Of a stretch of 64,000 bases of DNA, positions 24,278-36,865 are shown piece by piece. The DNA is taken from the NCBI GenBank assembly GCA_024195265.1, contig JAJLRJ010000010.1, forward strand, positions 35,857,626 through 35,921,625, written 5' to 3'. A program made the position numbers and the translations under genes. Under the pieces are notes generated by a model. That model did not search any database. It was not told the DNA's origin and saw only the letters and a program-made list of their open reading frames with translations. The stretch comes from Dendrophyllia cribrosa (Eukaryota > Cnidaria > Anthozoa > Scleractinia > Dendrophylliidae). Every line of letters starts with the position of its first letter. Position 1 is the first letter of the stretch.

Positions 24278-27200
24278 ATGTCTTCCAATGTATCTTTACA
24301 AGAAGCCATCGAAGAATTTAAGTGCTACACGGATCGTACGTCGTCGCTTTTCTCGCGGACCCAAACATGTTTTCAGGAAATTGTGGCAAGCATTGGCCCA
24401 GTACATGTCGGTGAAACCAAAGACACCCACACATTGATTCCTTTCTCGCAACTGGACGATGTAGAAAGAGAGCTTCAGAAGAGCCCTTCTGTATTTTTCA
24501 TTGGCGAAAAGAACTGCGGAAAAAGTTCTATCATTAACGAGCTCCTTCGACAGACCTCTTTGCCCGTCAACGAAACCCCATGCACGGCGAGAATTGTCAG
24601 AATCAAATTTGCCAAGGAACCATACGCAAGGCTCGTCGGATCGAATGGCGAAGAAGTCAAGAGAGAGCCTCTTTGTGGTAAAAGACTCCCTGAAGAGCTC
24701 ATAGTAGTTTCAGATGACGACAGAGAGAACTCCCGAGAGTTGGACGCGACCGTGGAAGTCGGATTAAATCATCATCTTCTCCAAAGTGGAATCGAGCTGA
24801 TCGACTCTCCAGGCAAGAGTGAGTCCGAGGTCTTGGACACGGTTTTGGATGGCTTCCTAAAGAAAGGCACTGTACCCTTGTTTGTGTACGTTATTGACGG
24901 CAATAACCACCTTAGACCCTCGGTAAGTGTGAGATAAATTAACGTCAGGTTGTTATTATTATTACAGTGAACTATTCTGATCTCTTATGCAAGAAAACAA
25001 AACATAGAGAAAGAAAACATTTAATTGTAACACCGAAGAGATCTAAAATATGCACACTCTAGGATTTCAATCAAAACTCAGTTTATAGAACCACCTTGAA
25101 CAACATAACAAACACCACCACAGGAATTAAAGCACTGCTTTGTGTCTTTTATTTGAACTGGTCGCAATTTAGGATTTCACTCACAATCTCAAACGTTAGA
25201 GCCAGTCGTTTTACAGGATAGGATGCAAGCTTTCATTTGAATGGTCACACTTTGGGATTTCATTCGATTCACCGACTCAAAAGTTAGAATCATCTGCATT
25301 GTACATCATGATAATATTAAATCAGCATCTCCGGAGAGTACTGTTTTGTATCTTTTGTTTGAATCGCTCATGCACACTCTATGATTATTTCATCCACAAC
25401 TAGATTAAACTCAGATCTACAAACTTAGAACCACCTTGTACAGCGTAATATGTACAGAACCACAGGAAACAAAGGAAAGTACTGTTCAATAGCTTTCATT
25501 AGAATGGTCACACTTTAGCTTTAGGATTTCATCCACAGACTCAAAAGTTAAGCTACCTTGTACAGCATAATAACAGTGCCTCAGGAAAGTACTACTCAAT
25601 AGCTTTCATTTGAATGGTCACACTTTAGGATTTCATTCACAAACTCAAACGTTGGAGCCACCTTGTACAATAATACATGATACCTTGTACGATGACTAGT
25701 ATCACAGGAAAGTACTGCTCTGTATCTTTTATTGAATGGTCACACTAAAGTATTTCATTCGTTTAATGTCTAAAACTACTACGTTAAAACGAGCGAAGGC
25801 TCGACACTGGTAGTGAAAGTGCTATCATTTCACTTCCAGTGTCATTAACATTGAGTCATGATTCTAACTTTGTAAGTTTTGGGTGATTGACATCTGAACA
25901 GTCATGTAAAAAATTTGATAAAGGCAATCAAGCAGAACCTTTCATAAGCATTTTTAAACGCGAAATTTGCAATTTCTGACAATTCTTTACTTTTGACAGG
26001 GTTCATGTTAATTTATTATCGATGTGTGTAAATTGAAACTCAAGGATAACTTCCCGGAATTACTTCCGGTATATCAGATCGTTTCTATATACTAAGAAAA
26101 GTATCTCAGAGAAGTGGAGTGAAGAGACATATACCGTACGGACCTTTTTCTTTTCTTATTGAATACTCTATATGCAGAGGGCCGCAAAATAGAGCGATCA
26201 TGTTAGGTCAGAATCACTCTATCGGCTTCGTTGTCCGTGGAGCTTTTAATAAAAACAAAAAACACCAAACCCAACAAGGGTGGCCTTAGATGTTTAAAGT
26301 TTGATTTATATATATATATAGATAGATAGATATGCTCTCTTGCTGACCCATCAAGAGATACGCAGATTGTCGATTATGGGCAAAATTATTAATATTCATT
26401 CTATAACATTCTTTTGTTCCATGCAACTGTGCATGTGTTTCGAATGTATTCACTGATCCATGAAGCTCCATTGATACTCTGTTGATACTTCGGTTAACTC
26501 TCAAGTTACGAAAGTAAAGGGTCTTTACTTTCGGTTTCAACAGCCTTCGGACTTCCCCCGCTATCCGGTATACGATGGCCCCTTTCTGCTTTATTAACTC
26601 CCGAGAGCGCCAAAAATCCAAATTCAAGAAAAATCTCGAATTTCATTTTGTAAAATATTGAAGAGAAAAAACAATGGTACGATGCAAAAGGTTTCTTTTG
26701 AATGTTCACACCATAGGATTTTGTCAAAAGACTCAAAAGTTAGAACTACACTCCATAGACTCTGTGAGTGAAAGGGTATTTTTAAAATTGATTATCTTTG
26801 ACAATCGTGACGTGAAAATCTACTGACAAAGTTGAATTGCCTTTGAGTTCAGCAGAATGATCGACGTGCCGAGACAAGCCTGAATCCACCAATTTAAAAT
26901 TTAAGTGTGACCATTCAAATGAAAGCTTGCATCCTATCCTTTAATTTGGAAATTTTAACACGATAATTCCATTAAGCTGTTCGAAAGTAGTACAAAAATG
27001 GTAGATATGACCAAACTTATCCCGTATTTAGTTATTGCGAGGGCTCCTTGAGTAATTCATGGAAACGTTATCGTAATGGTCATTTTTTAATTCTATTTAA
27101 GGATAAAGAAACGCTGACCTTCTTAAAAGACAAACTTCCTCAATCTACCATCATATTTGTATGCAACAAGGTAGACATCACGAAAGAGGCAAAAGATTTT

Positions 27201-30200
27201 GACAAGGATTCCGATGACGAGGAGGAGGAGAAGGAAGGAGATAATGATATGGATCAGGACGGCAACGAAGGCGAGCCAGTTGACAAGGCAAAGACAGTTT
27301 TTAATCAGCTGAAAGAAAGCAACATTCTCTCAGAAAATTCTTGGGAAGCGTGCCCTTTGTACCATGCCATTTCCGCCAAAGAAGTTCGCGAAGAAAGGGT
27401 GGGGAGGCGAGAGACATCAGAGGCTACCAGAAGATTTAAACGATTTGAATCCCATCTGCAGCGTCGTCTTGGAAGAGTCATGAAGACCCAATCCAGACAA
27501 GTCGTGCAAAAACTTTTGGTTCTTCAAGAAAGCTTCGTAAACATTGTCCAGGTGCAGAGAACTTTGATCACTGAACAGGCTTCTGTTCTGCCGCAGATCA
27601 TTAATAAGGGCAGTGAGATAGAAATGAAAATGTACAAGTCATTCGCACAGCTTACTTTCAACTCAGTAGAATCCAAAGGCAAAATCGTGGAGAATATACT
27701 GAATTTGAAAAAGGAGTTTCTACACGATGCTGAAGTGTACAAAGCCGCAAACCAGCGACATCTTCGAAATGACGCTCAAACAATGGTAAAGACAGACCTC
27801 CCTACCCTAACAGCGGAACTCACGTTACTGTTGACTGATAGTGGCTTTGATATCGTTTTTCAGCGATTTCTCAGTGATATGAAAGGAAGTATTTTGGAGA
27901 AGATGTGCAATTCCCTTGGTATCTGTGTCGAATCAGAAATGAAAGAATTAGTTAATGACCTCACCAAGGCTGTTATTGCCTTCAATGAAGAATTGGCTGA
28001 TCCCATCGTCACTCGGATTTTAGAAGACAGCTATGACATTCAATTCTTGGCAGCCAAGGCAGAAGCTGATGAACTGATTCAAATTGTTTTAAACGGACTT
28101 CTTGACTCCATTAAGGAGGCCGTCAGTATTGCTCTAAGGCGAGAAATTTCCGGACCCCTTAGTTCAAAATCGATGACGAGTTTCACCAAAAAAGACGTCA
28201 ACAACAAAGCAACTCGACGGTCTATCGTGGAGGACCTTCTCGAGACAATTGACGCGACACGTGTTGCAGAGGCAGTCCACGAAGCCTGTTGTCATCGTCT
28301 CCAAACAATGCACGATTTATTTTACACTGCTATGTCCTCACTTTCTTCCTTGCAAACAGATTTTGCAAATTGCCAGATGGCATCGCAGCTTGAAAAGTTC
28401 CGTGTCCGTTTCACACCCCAGATACGCACGTTGGCTGTTGAAGGAATGGCCCTGCAGAACATGCAGCATCTAGGACCTGTGGAGCTAGGCTCGCGTATTG
28501 CCGAGACGCGGCATGGAAACATCTATAATTGCATCAGCGAGCGTTGGTGTAGGGTCTCACCAAGCGGACAATGCGCAGTGAAGGTGCTTGAGAAACGAAA
28601 CTTGTGTGAAGCCATCTGGAAGCAGACTGCAGTTGATTTAGTCAACATGATGTAAGTAATGTCATAAATGTGCACTCATGATATTATACGCGCTCTGCGT
28701 CTCCAGGAGATGAATCATCGGCGATCGATTAAGTATGGAATCAAGACGAAATGCTTGATGGAATTAATACCCACCAGCAAACGCGCGATCGCACAGTTTT
28801 TGGCTAGAGATTGAGCGATCGTCTGCAATCGTTAGCTATCTTGTGGAAACCACCCTTAGGTCCCTGCCATTAAAAAAGCGATTATGTGCCGTTAGTTAAT
28901 CTAGCATGTTACCCATGCTTTTTTTATGCCTGTAGGGACATGATTCAGAAACTTCGCGGATCACATTCAAACCTGTTACGCCTTTTTGGCTGGGTCTTCC
29001 CTGAGCCCGACGTGTTACATGTGGTTATGGAAAAGGCAGAGAGGGGTCTGCTATGCGCTCTACAGCAGGGATTGCCGCTGGCCATTAGGATGAACATCGC
29101 GGTGGATGTGGCAGAAGGTCTGGAAGCCATTCACGACATCAACTACATTTACGAGGACCTGAAGCCTGGAAACGTCTTGGTAAGAATAAGGATGATAATA
29201 TATGTTACATAATCATTCAAGCTCGCAAAGATGGCTCCATAGTCGGCTCCATATAGTTTTTTGGCGCGCGAGGCATGGGCACGAAAATGGCGCGAGCACG
29301 CGTTTGTTTATTTTAATGACGTAACGAAAATAAAGGGGTTTTTACTGGTAGCTAAAACGTTTATTGCGCGCGTTTCACACAGATTATTAAAAAACTGGCA
29401 AATTGGTAGGATTTTCTTGGTTCTCGAGCACAAAAAGTGACATCAATTTTTGTACATACACAAACTCAATAAACGTAAAAAACGAAAAGTGAGTAAATTG
29501 CGAAAATTATGTACCGATTTTTTTATGGCTTTGTCAGATTAGACTTACTGAATATTTCTTGTTTCACCAAAAATCGTGAATATTTACCGTGTAAAACCCG
29601 AGAAAATCCGTTGAGAGATTTGCTAGCCTTAAAGAAGCCCAACAAAGGTCCAACAACTCAATCATTGGTTGCCATGGTAACGAGATAAGACTGCCAAATT
29701 AGACTTCTCCGTAAACGAGAAAGCCTAAGCTACGTGTATGTGTATATTATGCCTAGTATCGCGAAACAAAACTCTCGAAAGACAGCAATAAGATCGTGTA
29801 TATTTTATTTGAAAGACTGGCCAGTAACTAAATGGAGCCAAAACGTCACAAGTCAGTGTGTATCGATAGGTGCTATGTCATGAGGATTTTGTTGCTTTCT
29901 CGATCAAAACTGCCCCAAATTAAAACTAAGTACTTTTGTTAACCCTTCCACTCCCAGAGTCAATTATGGAGACATGTAGTGTAATTCTAACTTTTGAGTC
30001 TGTGGACGAAATCCTATGGTGTGACCATTCAAATGAAACCTCTTCATCAGTACTTTTGCATGGTACCATTTGTTCTAACTTTTGAGCCTGTGGACGAAAT
30101 CCTATGGTGTGACCATTCAAATGAAACCTCTTCAGCAGTACTTTTGCATGGTACCATTTGTTCTAACTTTTGAGTCTGTTGATGAAATCCTATGGTGTGA

Positions 30201-31724
30201 CCATTCAAATGAAACCTCTTCAGCAGTACTTTTACATGGTACCATTTGTTCTAACTTTTGAGCCTGTGGACGAAATCCTATGGTGTGACCATTCATATGA
30301 AACCTCTTCAGCAGTACTTTTACATGGTACCATTTGTTCTAACTTTTGAGCCTGTGGACGAAATCCTATGGTGTGACCATTCATATGAAACCTCTTCAGC
30401 AGTACTTTTACATGGAACCATTTGTTCTAACTTTTGAGCCTGTGGACGAAATCCTATGGTGTGACCATTCATATGAAACCTCTTCAGCAGTACTTTTGCA
30501 TGGTACCATTTGTTCTAACTTTTGAGTCTGTGGATGAAATCCTATGCTGTGACCATTCAAATGAAACCTCTTTGGCAGTACTTTTGCATGGTACCATTTG
30601 TTCTAACTTTTGAGCCTGTGGACGAAATCCTATGGTGTGACCATTCAAATGAAACCTCTTCAGCAGTACTTTTGCATGGTACCATTTGTTCTAACTTTTG
30701 AGTCTGTGGACGAAATCCTATGGTGTGACCATTCAAATGAAACCTATTCAGCAGTACTTTTGCATGGTACCATTTGTTCTAACTTTTGAGTCTGTTGATG
30801 AAATCCTATGGTGTGACCATTTAAATGAAACCTCTTCGGCAGTTCTTTTGCATGGTACCATTTGTTTTTCAATATTTTACGAAATGAAATTTGGGATTTT
30901 TCTTGAATTTTGGTATTTTGCACTCTTGGGAGTTAAAAGGTTAAACACGAAAAGCTTAAAGACCACCAAGAGGGGATATCAAGGGAATCTTCAAACAGAG
31001 AATAAACCATAATCAGTTTTTAAGCGAGTTTTCTAAGATACGAGGCGATCAACTTTAAAAGAAAATTTTTTCCAGTGCCAATGATTTCAAGTTGAAATCC
31101 ATGTCCATCCTGGCCATCTGCAGCCCAAGACACTTATTTTTACACTTGAGCACTAGTAGAATAATATTTCAACAAAACTGGACCAATCTGTTTGGGTTTA
31201 CAAACAGATTATCGTGGGACAACCGTATTCGTCCTCACTTCCTTTTACTCAGCGCCTAGGCGACTGACGTTTAGACACGTTTACACTATACAGCTGCCTT
31301 TCTTTTATCTCTCCAGTTAATGTGTGATGGAACAGCCAAGATCAACCTAACAAAACCAGAGTTTCCGTACGAAATGACTTCGCTTGGCACACCGTTCCAC
31401 ATCTCACCGGAAATGTACCGGTACCATGGTACAGGCCATCTTAGTTACCCGTCCTACGACATCTACGCATTTGGAATGCTCTTGTGGGTGCTGTATGAGG
31501 GATCTGGAATGACACGGCCACAAGTGTACCAGCACCTGGGAACTAATGAAGCTATGCGGGAAGCAGTGGAAAAAGAGATCTTTCCAGAAAGATTGCAAAA
31601 CATGACCGATGCATGCTGGGAATTGATATCAAGTTGTTGGAATGAAAGAAATGCTGTGCGAATAGAAAATGTCGTGTCTCTGATGAAAGGGATAAAGGAT
31701 AGATGTTGGGAGGAATTGCGTTAG
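24278..31724 (+). CDS. DSTYK-like: DSTYK-like protein 1: dynamin-like GTPase fused to a (pseudo)kinase
   Basis: Four exons with matching phases, 24,278-24,922, 27,102-28,651, 28,936-29,179 and 31,317-31,724, encode 948 residues (human DSTYK is about 930). The N-terminal GTPase shows G1 GEKNCGKSS (76-84), G3 DSPG (176-179) and G4 NKVD (237-240), followed by an acidic loop (DSDDEEEEKEGDNDMDQDGN). A long helical region (about 270-670) follows. The C-terminal kinase fold has AVK with Lys709 and YEDLKPGN (804-811) in place of HRDxKxxN. AKINLTKP (820-827) stands where DFG belongs, so the metal-binding Asp is missing; GTP...SPE and the D-x-YAFG helix are present. The GTPase looks competent and the kinase may be inactive. 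Known DSTYK acts in FGF and cell-death signalling; the role here is not known. The ATG at 24,278 is the first in a long open exon. AATAAA occurs at 32,080. Confidence 0.85.
25050..25760. repeat. ~120-bp tandem satellite, intronic block 2
   Basis: Degenerate tandem units of the same family and orientation as 5640-6360, lying in intron 1 of DSTYK-like 1. Isolated pieces follow at about 26,690-26,760 and 26,905-26,945; the sequence 26,590-26,760 is a reverse complement of the right end of the element at 29,943-30,940. Confidence 0.82.
29220..29935. other. Intron 3 of DSTYK-like 1, left part, no feature seen
   Basis: About 700 bp of A+T-rich intron between the donor at 29,180 and the TTAA element at 29,943. 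No ORF, tRNA-like or clear repeat structure was recognised. Confidence 0.5.
29943..30940. mobile_element. TTAA-flanked inverted-repeat element with internal satellite array
   Basis: TTAA flanks both sides (29,939-29,942 and 30,941-30,944). The terminal repeats are CCCTTCCACTCCCAGAG and, inverted, CTCTTGGGAGTTAAAAGG. Between them are about eight or nine copies of a 106-bp unit (CTAACTTTTGAGTCTGTGGA, CCTATGGTGTGACCATTCAA, CAGTACTTTTGCATGGTACC). TTAA with CCC-starting ends fits piggyBac-type elements; no transposase is present. The unit is the reverse complement of the satellite at 5.6 and 25 kb. Confidence 0.75.
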
Positions 31725-31739
31725 AGGGTTAAATCCTAA

Positions 31740-31901
31740 GGGCCGATTTACACGGTACAACTTTATTGCATGCGACACGCTTACGACGTGCTTACGATAT
31801 GACTTGAGTTGATTTACACGAAGCAATTCGTGTTGTAAGCATGCGGTAAGAATGGCGTGAGCGTGTCGCATGCGACAGAGTTGTACCGTGTAAACCGGCC
31901 C
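31740..31901. mobile_element. MITE with TAA target duplication in the 3' UTR of DSTYK-like 1
   Basis: GGGCCGATTTACACGGTACA at the left and its imperfect complement ending ACCGGCCC at the right. TAA lies on both sides (31,737-31,739 and 31,902-31,904). It begins 16 bp after the DSTYK-like 1 stop codon, so it is probably transcribed as part of the 3' UTR. Harbinger-like by target size. Confidence 0.75.
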
Positions 31902-32079
31902 TAACACAACCAAAGTAAGACTTGGGGCTAGCCTGCATGCAGACTTTTCCTACTTCCCTTGCTTCCGCGTGAAGCAAAGGGATTGAAGACTTGAAGACAC
32001 ACAGGCTAACTGTACAATTACGTGGCGTTGTAGGCTGAGCTGTGAAGCCAGAAATGAAAAGACGCATGTTGTATGCTAA

Positions 32080-32085
32080 AATAAA
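32080..32085 (+). promoter_or_regulatory. Candidate polyadenylation signal of DSTYK-like 1
   Basis: AATAAA about 355 bp after the stop codon, downstream of the MITE at 31,740-31,901. Confidence 0.45.
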
Positions 32086-32325
32086 CGCGTGAAGATCCTT
32101 TGGTACTCAAGCATATTAAAGTACAACACAGAAATGTGCGCAGCATACCAGCCGATTTTTCGCCTATTGATTGTACAATTTACGTTTTGTCGTTTGACTT
32201 AAGTCACATTTATAGATTTATGAAATCAACTGTACTGGATTTTTTTTTATTAAGGTAACATTTGCTAATCAGTGTCAGGGTGGTGAAAGTGTTGAAATAT
32301 TGATCTGTAGATAAATAAGCTGCCA

Positions 32326-32494
32326 GGGGCGTAGCTTCCTGTACGCACGTACGCACGTGCGTACCTGAAAAAGTGAAAAAAAAAAAAAAAAAAAAAGGAA
32401 AGATTTGGGACTTGTGGGTGGGGGGAGGAGGTAGGGGGAGTGTTTGAAAACAGTGATCGTGCGCACCTCTAAAAAATTCCTGGCTACGCCCCTG
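32326..32494. mobile_element. hAT-like MITE
   Basis: CAGGGGCGTAGC at the left and GCTACGCCCCTG at the right, with a GTACGCAC palindrome and an A20-type run inside. The CAGGG... ends are typical of hAT elements. An 8-bp duplication is not clear. Confidence 0.65.
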
Positions 32495-32499
32495 GCTGC

Positions 32500-33570
32500 A
32501 TGTTTTTGAATTAAGTTGGCCAATGACAAAAGTCAATATGTTGTTTTAATTTTACGCTTAAGTTGTTACGCCAATGGCGCACTTGTACAATTTTGTAGTT
32601 TTTGATTGAGTAGAGGAAATTAAGCTTACCATAATCTGGATTATAATTTGAAGTTTGTTCTATCGATAATGGCGTGGGTATTTGGGTTTCTATTTTTTTT
32701 TTCAAATGATTTATTTACAATTCATAATTCTAGTTATTGTACAGTAACTGGGTAATCATAATAAACAAGTATATTGGCTGAATCGCTTGTAGAACCAGAA
32801 ATGTAATTACCAGGTCTTGTTGACCGCAAAATTATGAAAAATATACGAGACTAGTGTCCAAGCCCCCAGGCGGAGTTCCACGAGCGCTGAGTTCCCCAGG
32901 AACACGAAGCGCCACGGCCAGGACCACAACAGGGTTTCTTTAAAATGGGTTTCTTAAAATTAGTTTTTTTGTGTTTTTTTTTTGCTTGTATTTTGCTCTT
33001 CAAGTGCCCATTTTAACCTTAGGGCAAAAGAAATTGTAGAACTTCGTTCTTATAAACTTTATTGAAACTAGGACACTGGTTGCGCATGCGCATTTCACGT
33101 AGAGAAGCTTGAGAAAAGTGTTGTGTCGAGTCTTGAATATCTCCTAAAAATATATAATCGTCAGAAGGACAGTTGGTAATTCGTCTCTATATCAACCAAA
33201 GGTATTACCAATGTGGGTTTTTTTCTCTTGTAATAAATTAATGATAGTTCACCGGTGATCTAACACTCAATGTTTAAACAGGGTAACCACTTCTGTCATA
33301 AGACTGGTGTCAATGGTGGCCTGTATGTACAATAAAAATTAATTTAAAAAAAGAATTTCATATTAGCGTGGTGTTAAAGATTAATTGATTTCTTTACTTT
33401 GAGTCTGAAAAAAGTGAAAAAAATAGTATTAAAAATTATGTTCAGTACATTTATGCTGCCTGTAAATTTTGTTAGATTTGTGTTATATCAGGGTTCCGTT
33501 TAAACTAGCTATGCTAAACTGGATGGTCCTGTATAAATATTCATTTGAATAAAAAAGTATTAAATTTGCA
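32500..33570. other. Intergenic, no feature recognised
   Basis: About 1 kb of A+T-rich sequence without a supportable gene. The short ORFs here are not conserved-looking. Confidence 0.5.
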
Positions 33571-33639
33571 ATCAAAACCCTGGACTAACCGCAGCTGAAA
33601 ACCAAACGTGTGCTACTTTACTGAACGTGGAAGCACTAT

Positions 33640-33775
33640 GAACAAACATTGATTGATCGACTGAATGATTGACTGACTGATTGAATGAATGAATGAATGA
33701 ATGAGCAAGTGAATGAATGAAAGAGTGAGCGAGTGGATGAATGAATGAGCGTATGGATGGATGGATGGATGAATG
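33640..33775. repeat. GAAT/GGAT short tandem repeat
   Basis: Runs of GAATGAATGAAT, GATTGACTGACT and GGATGGATGGAT. The His/Ser-rich minus ORF over it is an artefact. Confidence 0.85.
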
Positions 33776-33887
33776 TCCAATTAAATTGGGACTCCAGGGT
33801 GTGGGAAAGTTTGGGGAGATTAAAGGTAACCTAAAATTGAGGCAAATGCGCCATGAATCTTTTTTTTTAAGAAAGTACCCCATTTAA

Positions 33888-33900
33888 CCCTATTCGGCCT

Positions 33901-33949
<49 letters not shown>

Positions 33950-34503
33950 AAGTGCCCGCGCTAACTTTCAACATTCATAACTTCTTTAAAATGTATTCAA
34001 ACGCCATCAAACTTTGTGACTTTTCCTAAAATGTATCTGGCAACAATTTCATATGACAATTTTTTGATCACGTGACTTGACGTTTCCATGGCAACAAGAT
34101 TTTGACAGCCATGTTTTTGGAACTTTGCATATTTATACCTTTAAATAAAGAAAAACAATGTTTATTGGTATAACTTTTGTATTTTTACGTCATTTAGCGT
34201 TTATTTATTGGTTTTGATTAATTTTGCGTCAATTTGGACGGTTTTTAAGAGGTTTTAAAAAAATTCAGAAATCCAAGATGGCGGATCCAAGATGGCGGCC
34301 GTATAACTAATTACCTAATAACTACGTCATATGACGTCATCGTTCCATTGCGCGGAGTTAAAAGGAGAAGTTTTGGACGTACTATGTACCCTCTAGGTTT
34401 CATTGTCATAGCCTTAATGTTCTTGAAGTTACGAAGGGGGGGCACAATGTGCCCCCCCCCCCCCCCAGGCTCAGGAACTCAAAAAAGCCCAGGCCGAATA
34501 GGG
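33888..34503. mobile_element. piggyBac-like non-autonomous element with G/C homopolymer ends
   Basis: A perfect 16-bp terminal repeat CCCTATTCGGCCTGGG / CCCAGGCCGAATAGGG is flanked by TTAA on both sides (33,884-33,887 and 34,504-34,507). Immediately inside the left repeat the final G run is expanded to 45 G (33,901-33,945). A 15-bp C run (34,452-34,466) lies inside the right end. The interior has CCAAGATGGCGG repeats also seen near 54,390. No transposase ORF. Confidence 0.82.
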
Positions 34504-34816
34504 TTAAAGAAAAATCAACTTGTAAACGATGGCACTTTAAAACTTGTCAGTAAATAAGTTGCACAAGAGAATACAACGAGTCCATTACAAATGGATACTT
34601 GTATTTTGCACATTATGTAGCCAACCAACATTTAATACTAACATTAATTTTTCATCACTATTTCTTCATCTAATTAAGCCTAGGCTGGCTCCTTTACATT
34701 TATGCAGCTCAAAACAGCAGGCACTGAACTCTTTTACTTTTTCAATAAAGCAACTAGGAGTAACATTCAACTTAGAGTAATCCCAATAGACGGATTCTCA
34801 ATTTATCACAATTACC

Positions 34817-34817
<1 letters not shown>

Positions 34818-34853
<36 letters not shown>
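34818..34853. repeat. Poly-C tract, 36 bp
   Basis: Thirty-six consecutive C in A+T-rich intergenic DNA. No surrounding inverted repeat was found for this one. Confidence 0.9.
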
Positions 34854-34855
<2 letters not shown>

Positions 34856-34859
34856 TGGC

Positions 34860-36860
34860 AGAGAATTTTGCTAATGACATAGACTTTAATTACAAGGATT
34901 TCTTGTACTTTGAAAACTTACATCTCAAAACATGTGAATATAACGATTTTATTTTCACAGTGAAGACACTCGGACTTTTTACTTTAGCTTTCTAACATGT
35001 TCGTCCCTTTAAAATGTCAAATGAACGAAAAGGCGTTGGTCTACGTATCGGATCTATCTCGGAAATCTTTGTTGGACTTCAGAAAAGTTCGAAAAACTTC
35101 GAAAAATAATCGAAAACGTTCGTACTATACAAATACGATTTTGAAATCTTTGGAGAATCGTTAATGTCCTTGTAATTAATTTATGTTATTGAACTAGCGT
35201 GAGGTCCGTATTGGGAAAATATTGGTCGAGTCCTTTTTTCCCCATACGGACCGAACAAGCAAGTTTGGGTATTGCTTTAGTCCGCAAATCTTGTTTATCT
35301 CTGCTGCGGAGCGAGCGTATTCGACGTATTCGTCTGGATAAAAAACTCGAGCACGTCATTTTCGTTGTACAACTTCCAAATAACGGTGAACAGATTTTTT
35401 ACTTCTTTAAATTTAAAACATTTTCTTTTGTTTTTCGTGAAAACCGAAACAATTTGAGCTATGTTGGATATTTTGCTTCGTAAGCGGTCCTTCTTAGCGG
35501 TCCGTATTGCTAAATTCGGACCGCTCAGAGAACAAATCAGAATGCCCCTTTCATCAAGGACCAGTTTGCCTATATCATAAATGCCCTTTATGGCCGCTTG
35601 GAGATATACAATTTTTCTTCACTTGTTTAATCCGATATCTCACTCATTCGTTGCATTCACTCCAGGAAAAATCTTAGTCTGTCCCAGGTGTTCAGATTGG
35701 GGGCAGCGAAGGATAAGCGGCGCTTAGAAGTAAAAATATCGCGATTGCTTATGGAGAGAGTTTGCGCGCCGGTTTTGAGTTGCTCCCCGGCCCCACAGTC
35801 GTAACTCCTGAAACAGGCTAAGAAATCTCCACGCACCCATCCATGTATAATCTACTATATACATCGATTTAGAAAGGGTTATCGTAAATTATACATCAAT
35901 TTAGAAAGAGTTATCGTGGATTAAATAGGTTTACCTACGGGAACCACGCGAAGGTAAAGAGCAGGTTTCAAAGAAGTTTTATAACCACTTGACAATTTTA
36001 CTATTCATCCACTATTGAAAAGATTACTTATCATTATACAGCAGTTTTCAGTTGAGTATCGAAAGTAATTTCGCGAGTGCTTTGGTTTTGCATTGCTACG
36101 CGCCAATTTTATGAAATAATCAAAAGCAAAACCTTAGCTAGTTGTCACGTGCTAATCTCTTTGCTACATGTATTTGCTTTGACCTCTGATTGGTTCATTG
36201 GATTGTCTGCCTCTGTTGTCAATGGCCAAAGTAATAACTTAGGTTTTGTTGCGAAACTTAAGTAAAAACTGCTCTATAGCAAGCGACCTTGCATTTTGTT
36301 ATAAGTCCTCGTATCATACCGTCTAGTAACTTACTCGCTATTTAAATTTAACGCCTAGTTCTAAAATAACTTAACATTTCTCCTTTTTTCATGAGGTCTT
36401 TTTTAGTTCGAAAGGCGACTATGTTATATCGAAACTAATCAGTCAATTCATTAATACCTTACCAAAACACTTCTTTCGAAAATCATGACGAAGATGACTC
36501 CGAACAACATGTTGTTCAACTAAACAACGAAAATTATATTGTTAATATTTTGTTTTAATCCAAAACCGTTGTCAAGACGACTATTTTAAAAGGAACTTTT
36601 ACAAGCAACTATAGCTTGTTAATCGCTTCGACGATGTTGAATCGTGTTAAAGCCTTTGAACACTACCTTTAACATGTTGAAACGCACGCACAAAAAAGCT
36701 TTAGTTCTTTGAAATGAATTTCTTGAAAATGTTGAACGAATATTGAAACAGTTTAAACTGTTTCTACGCAACCTTTTTTATATGGTTTCAAAATGGCATC
36801 AACATTCGCTCAATAATTATGTTGAACAGTTGTTTAACAAATACTGAAACCGTTTAAACG
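34860..36860. other. Intergenic, no gene recognised
   Basis: About 2 kb lacking a supportable gene. A GGTCCGTATTGGG / CCCCATACGGACC pair near 35,205-35,255 and GGTCCGTATTGCTAAATTCGGACC near 35,498 suggest old MITE remnants. The stretch 36,160-36,250 repeats sequence from 850-930. Confidence 0.5.
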
Positions 36861-36865
36861 TCCAT

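Noticed and set aside
33901..33945. Poly-G tract as a simple assembly gap filler
   Set aside because: It sits exactly within the terminal repeat of a TTAA-flanked element and continues its natural G run, so a biological origin is more likely, although the length is uncertain.
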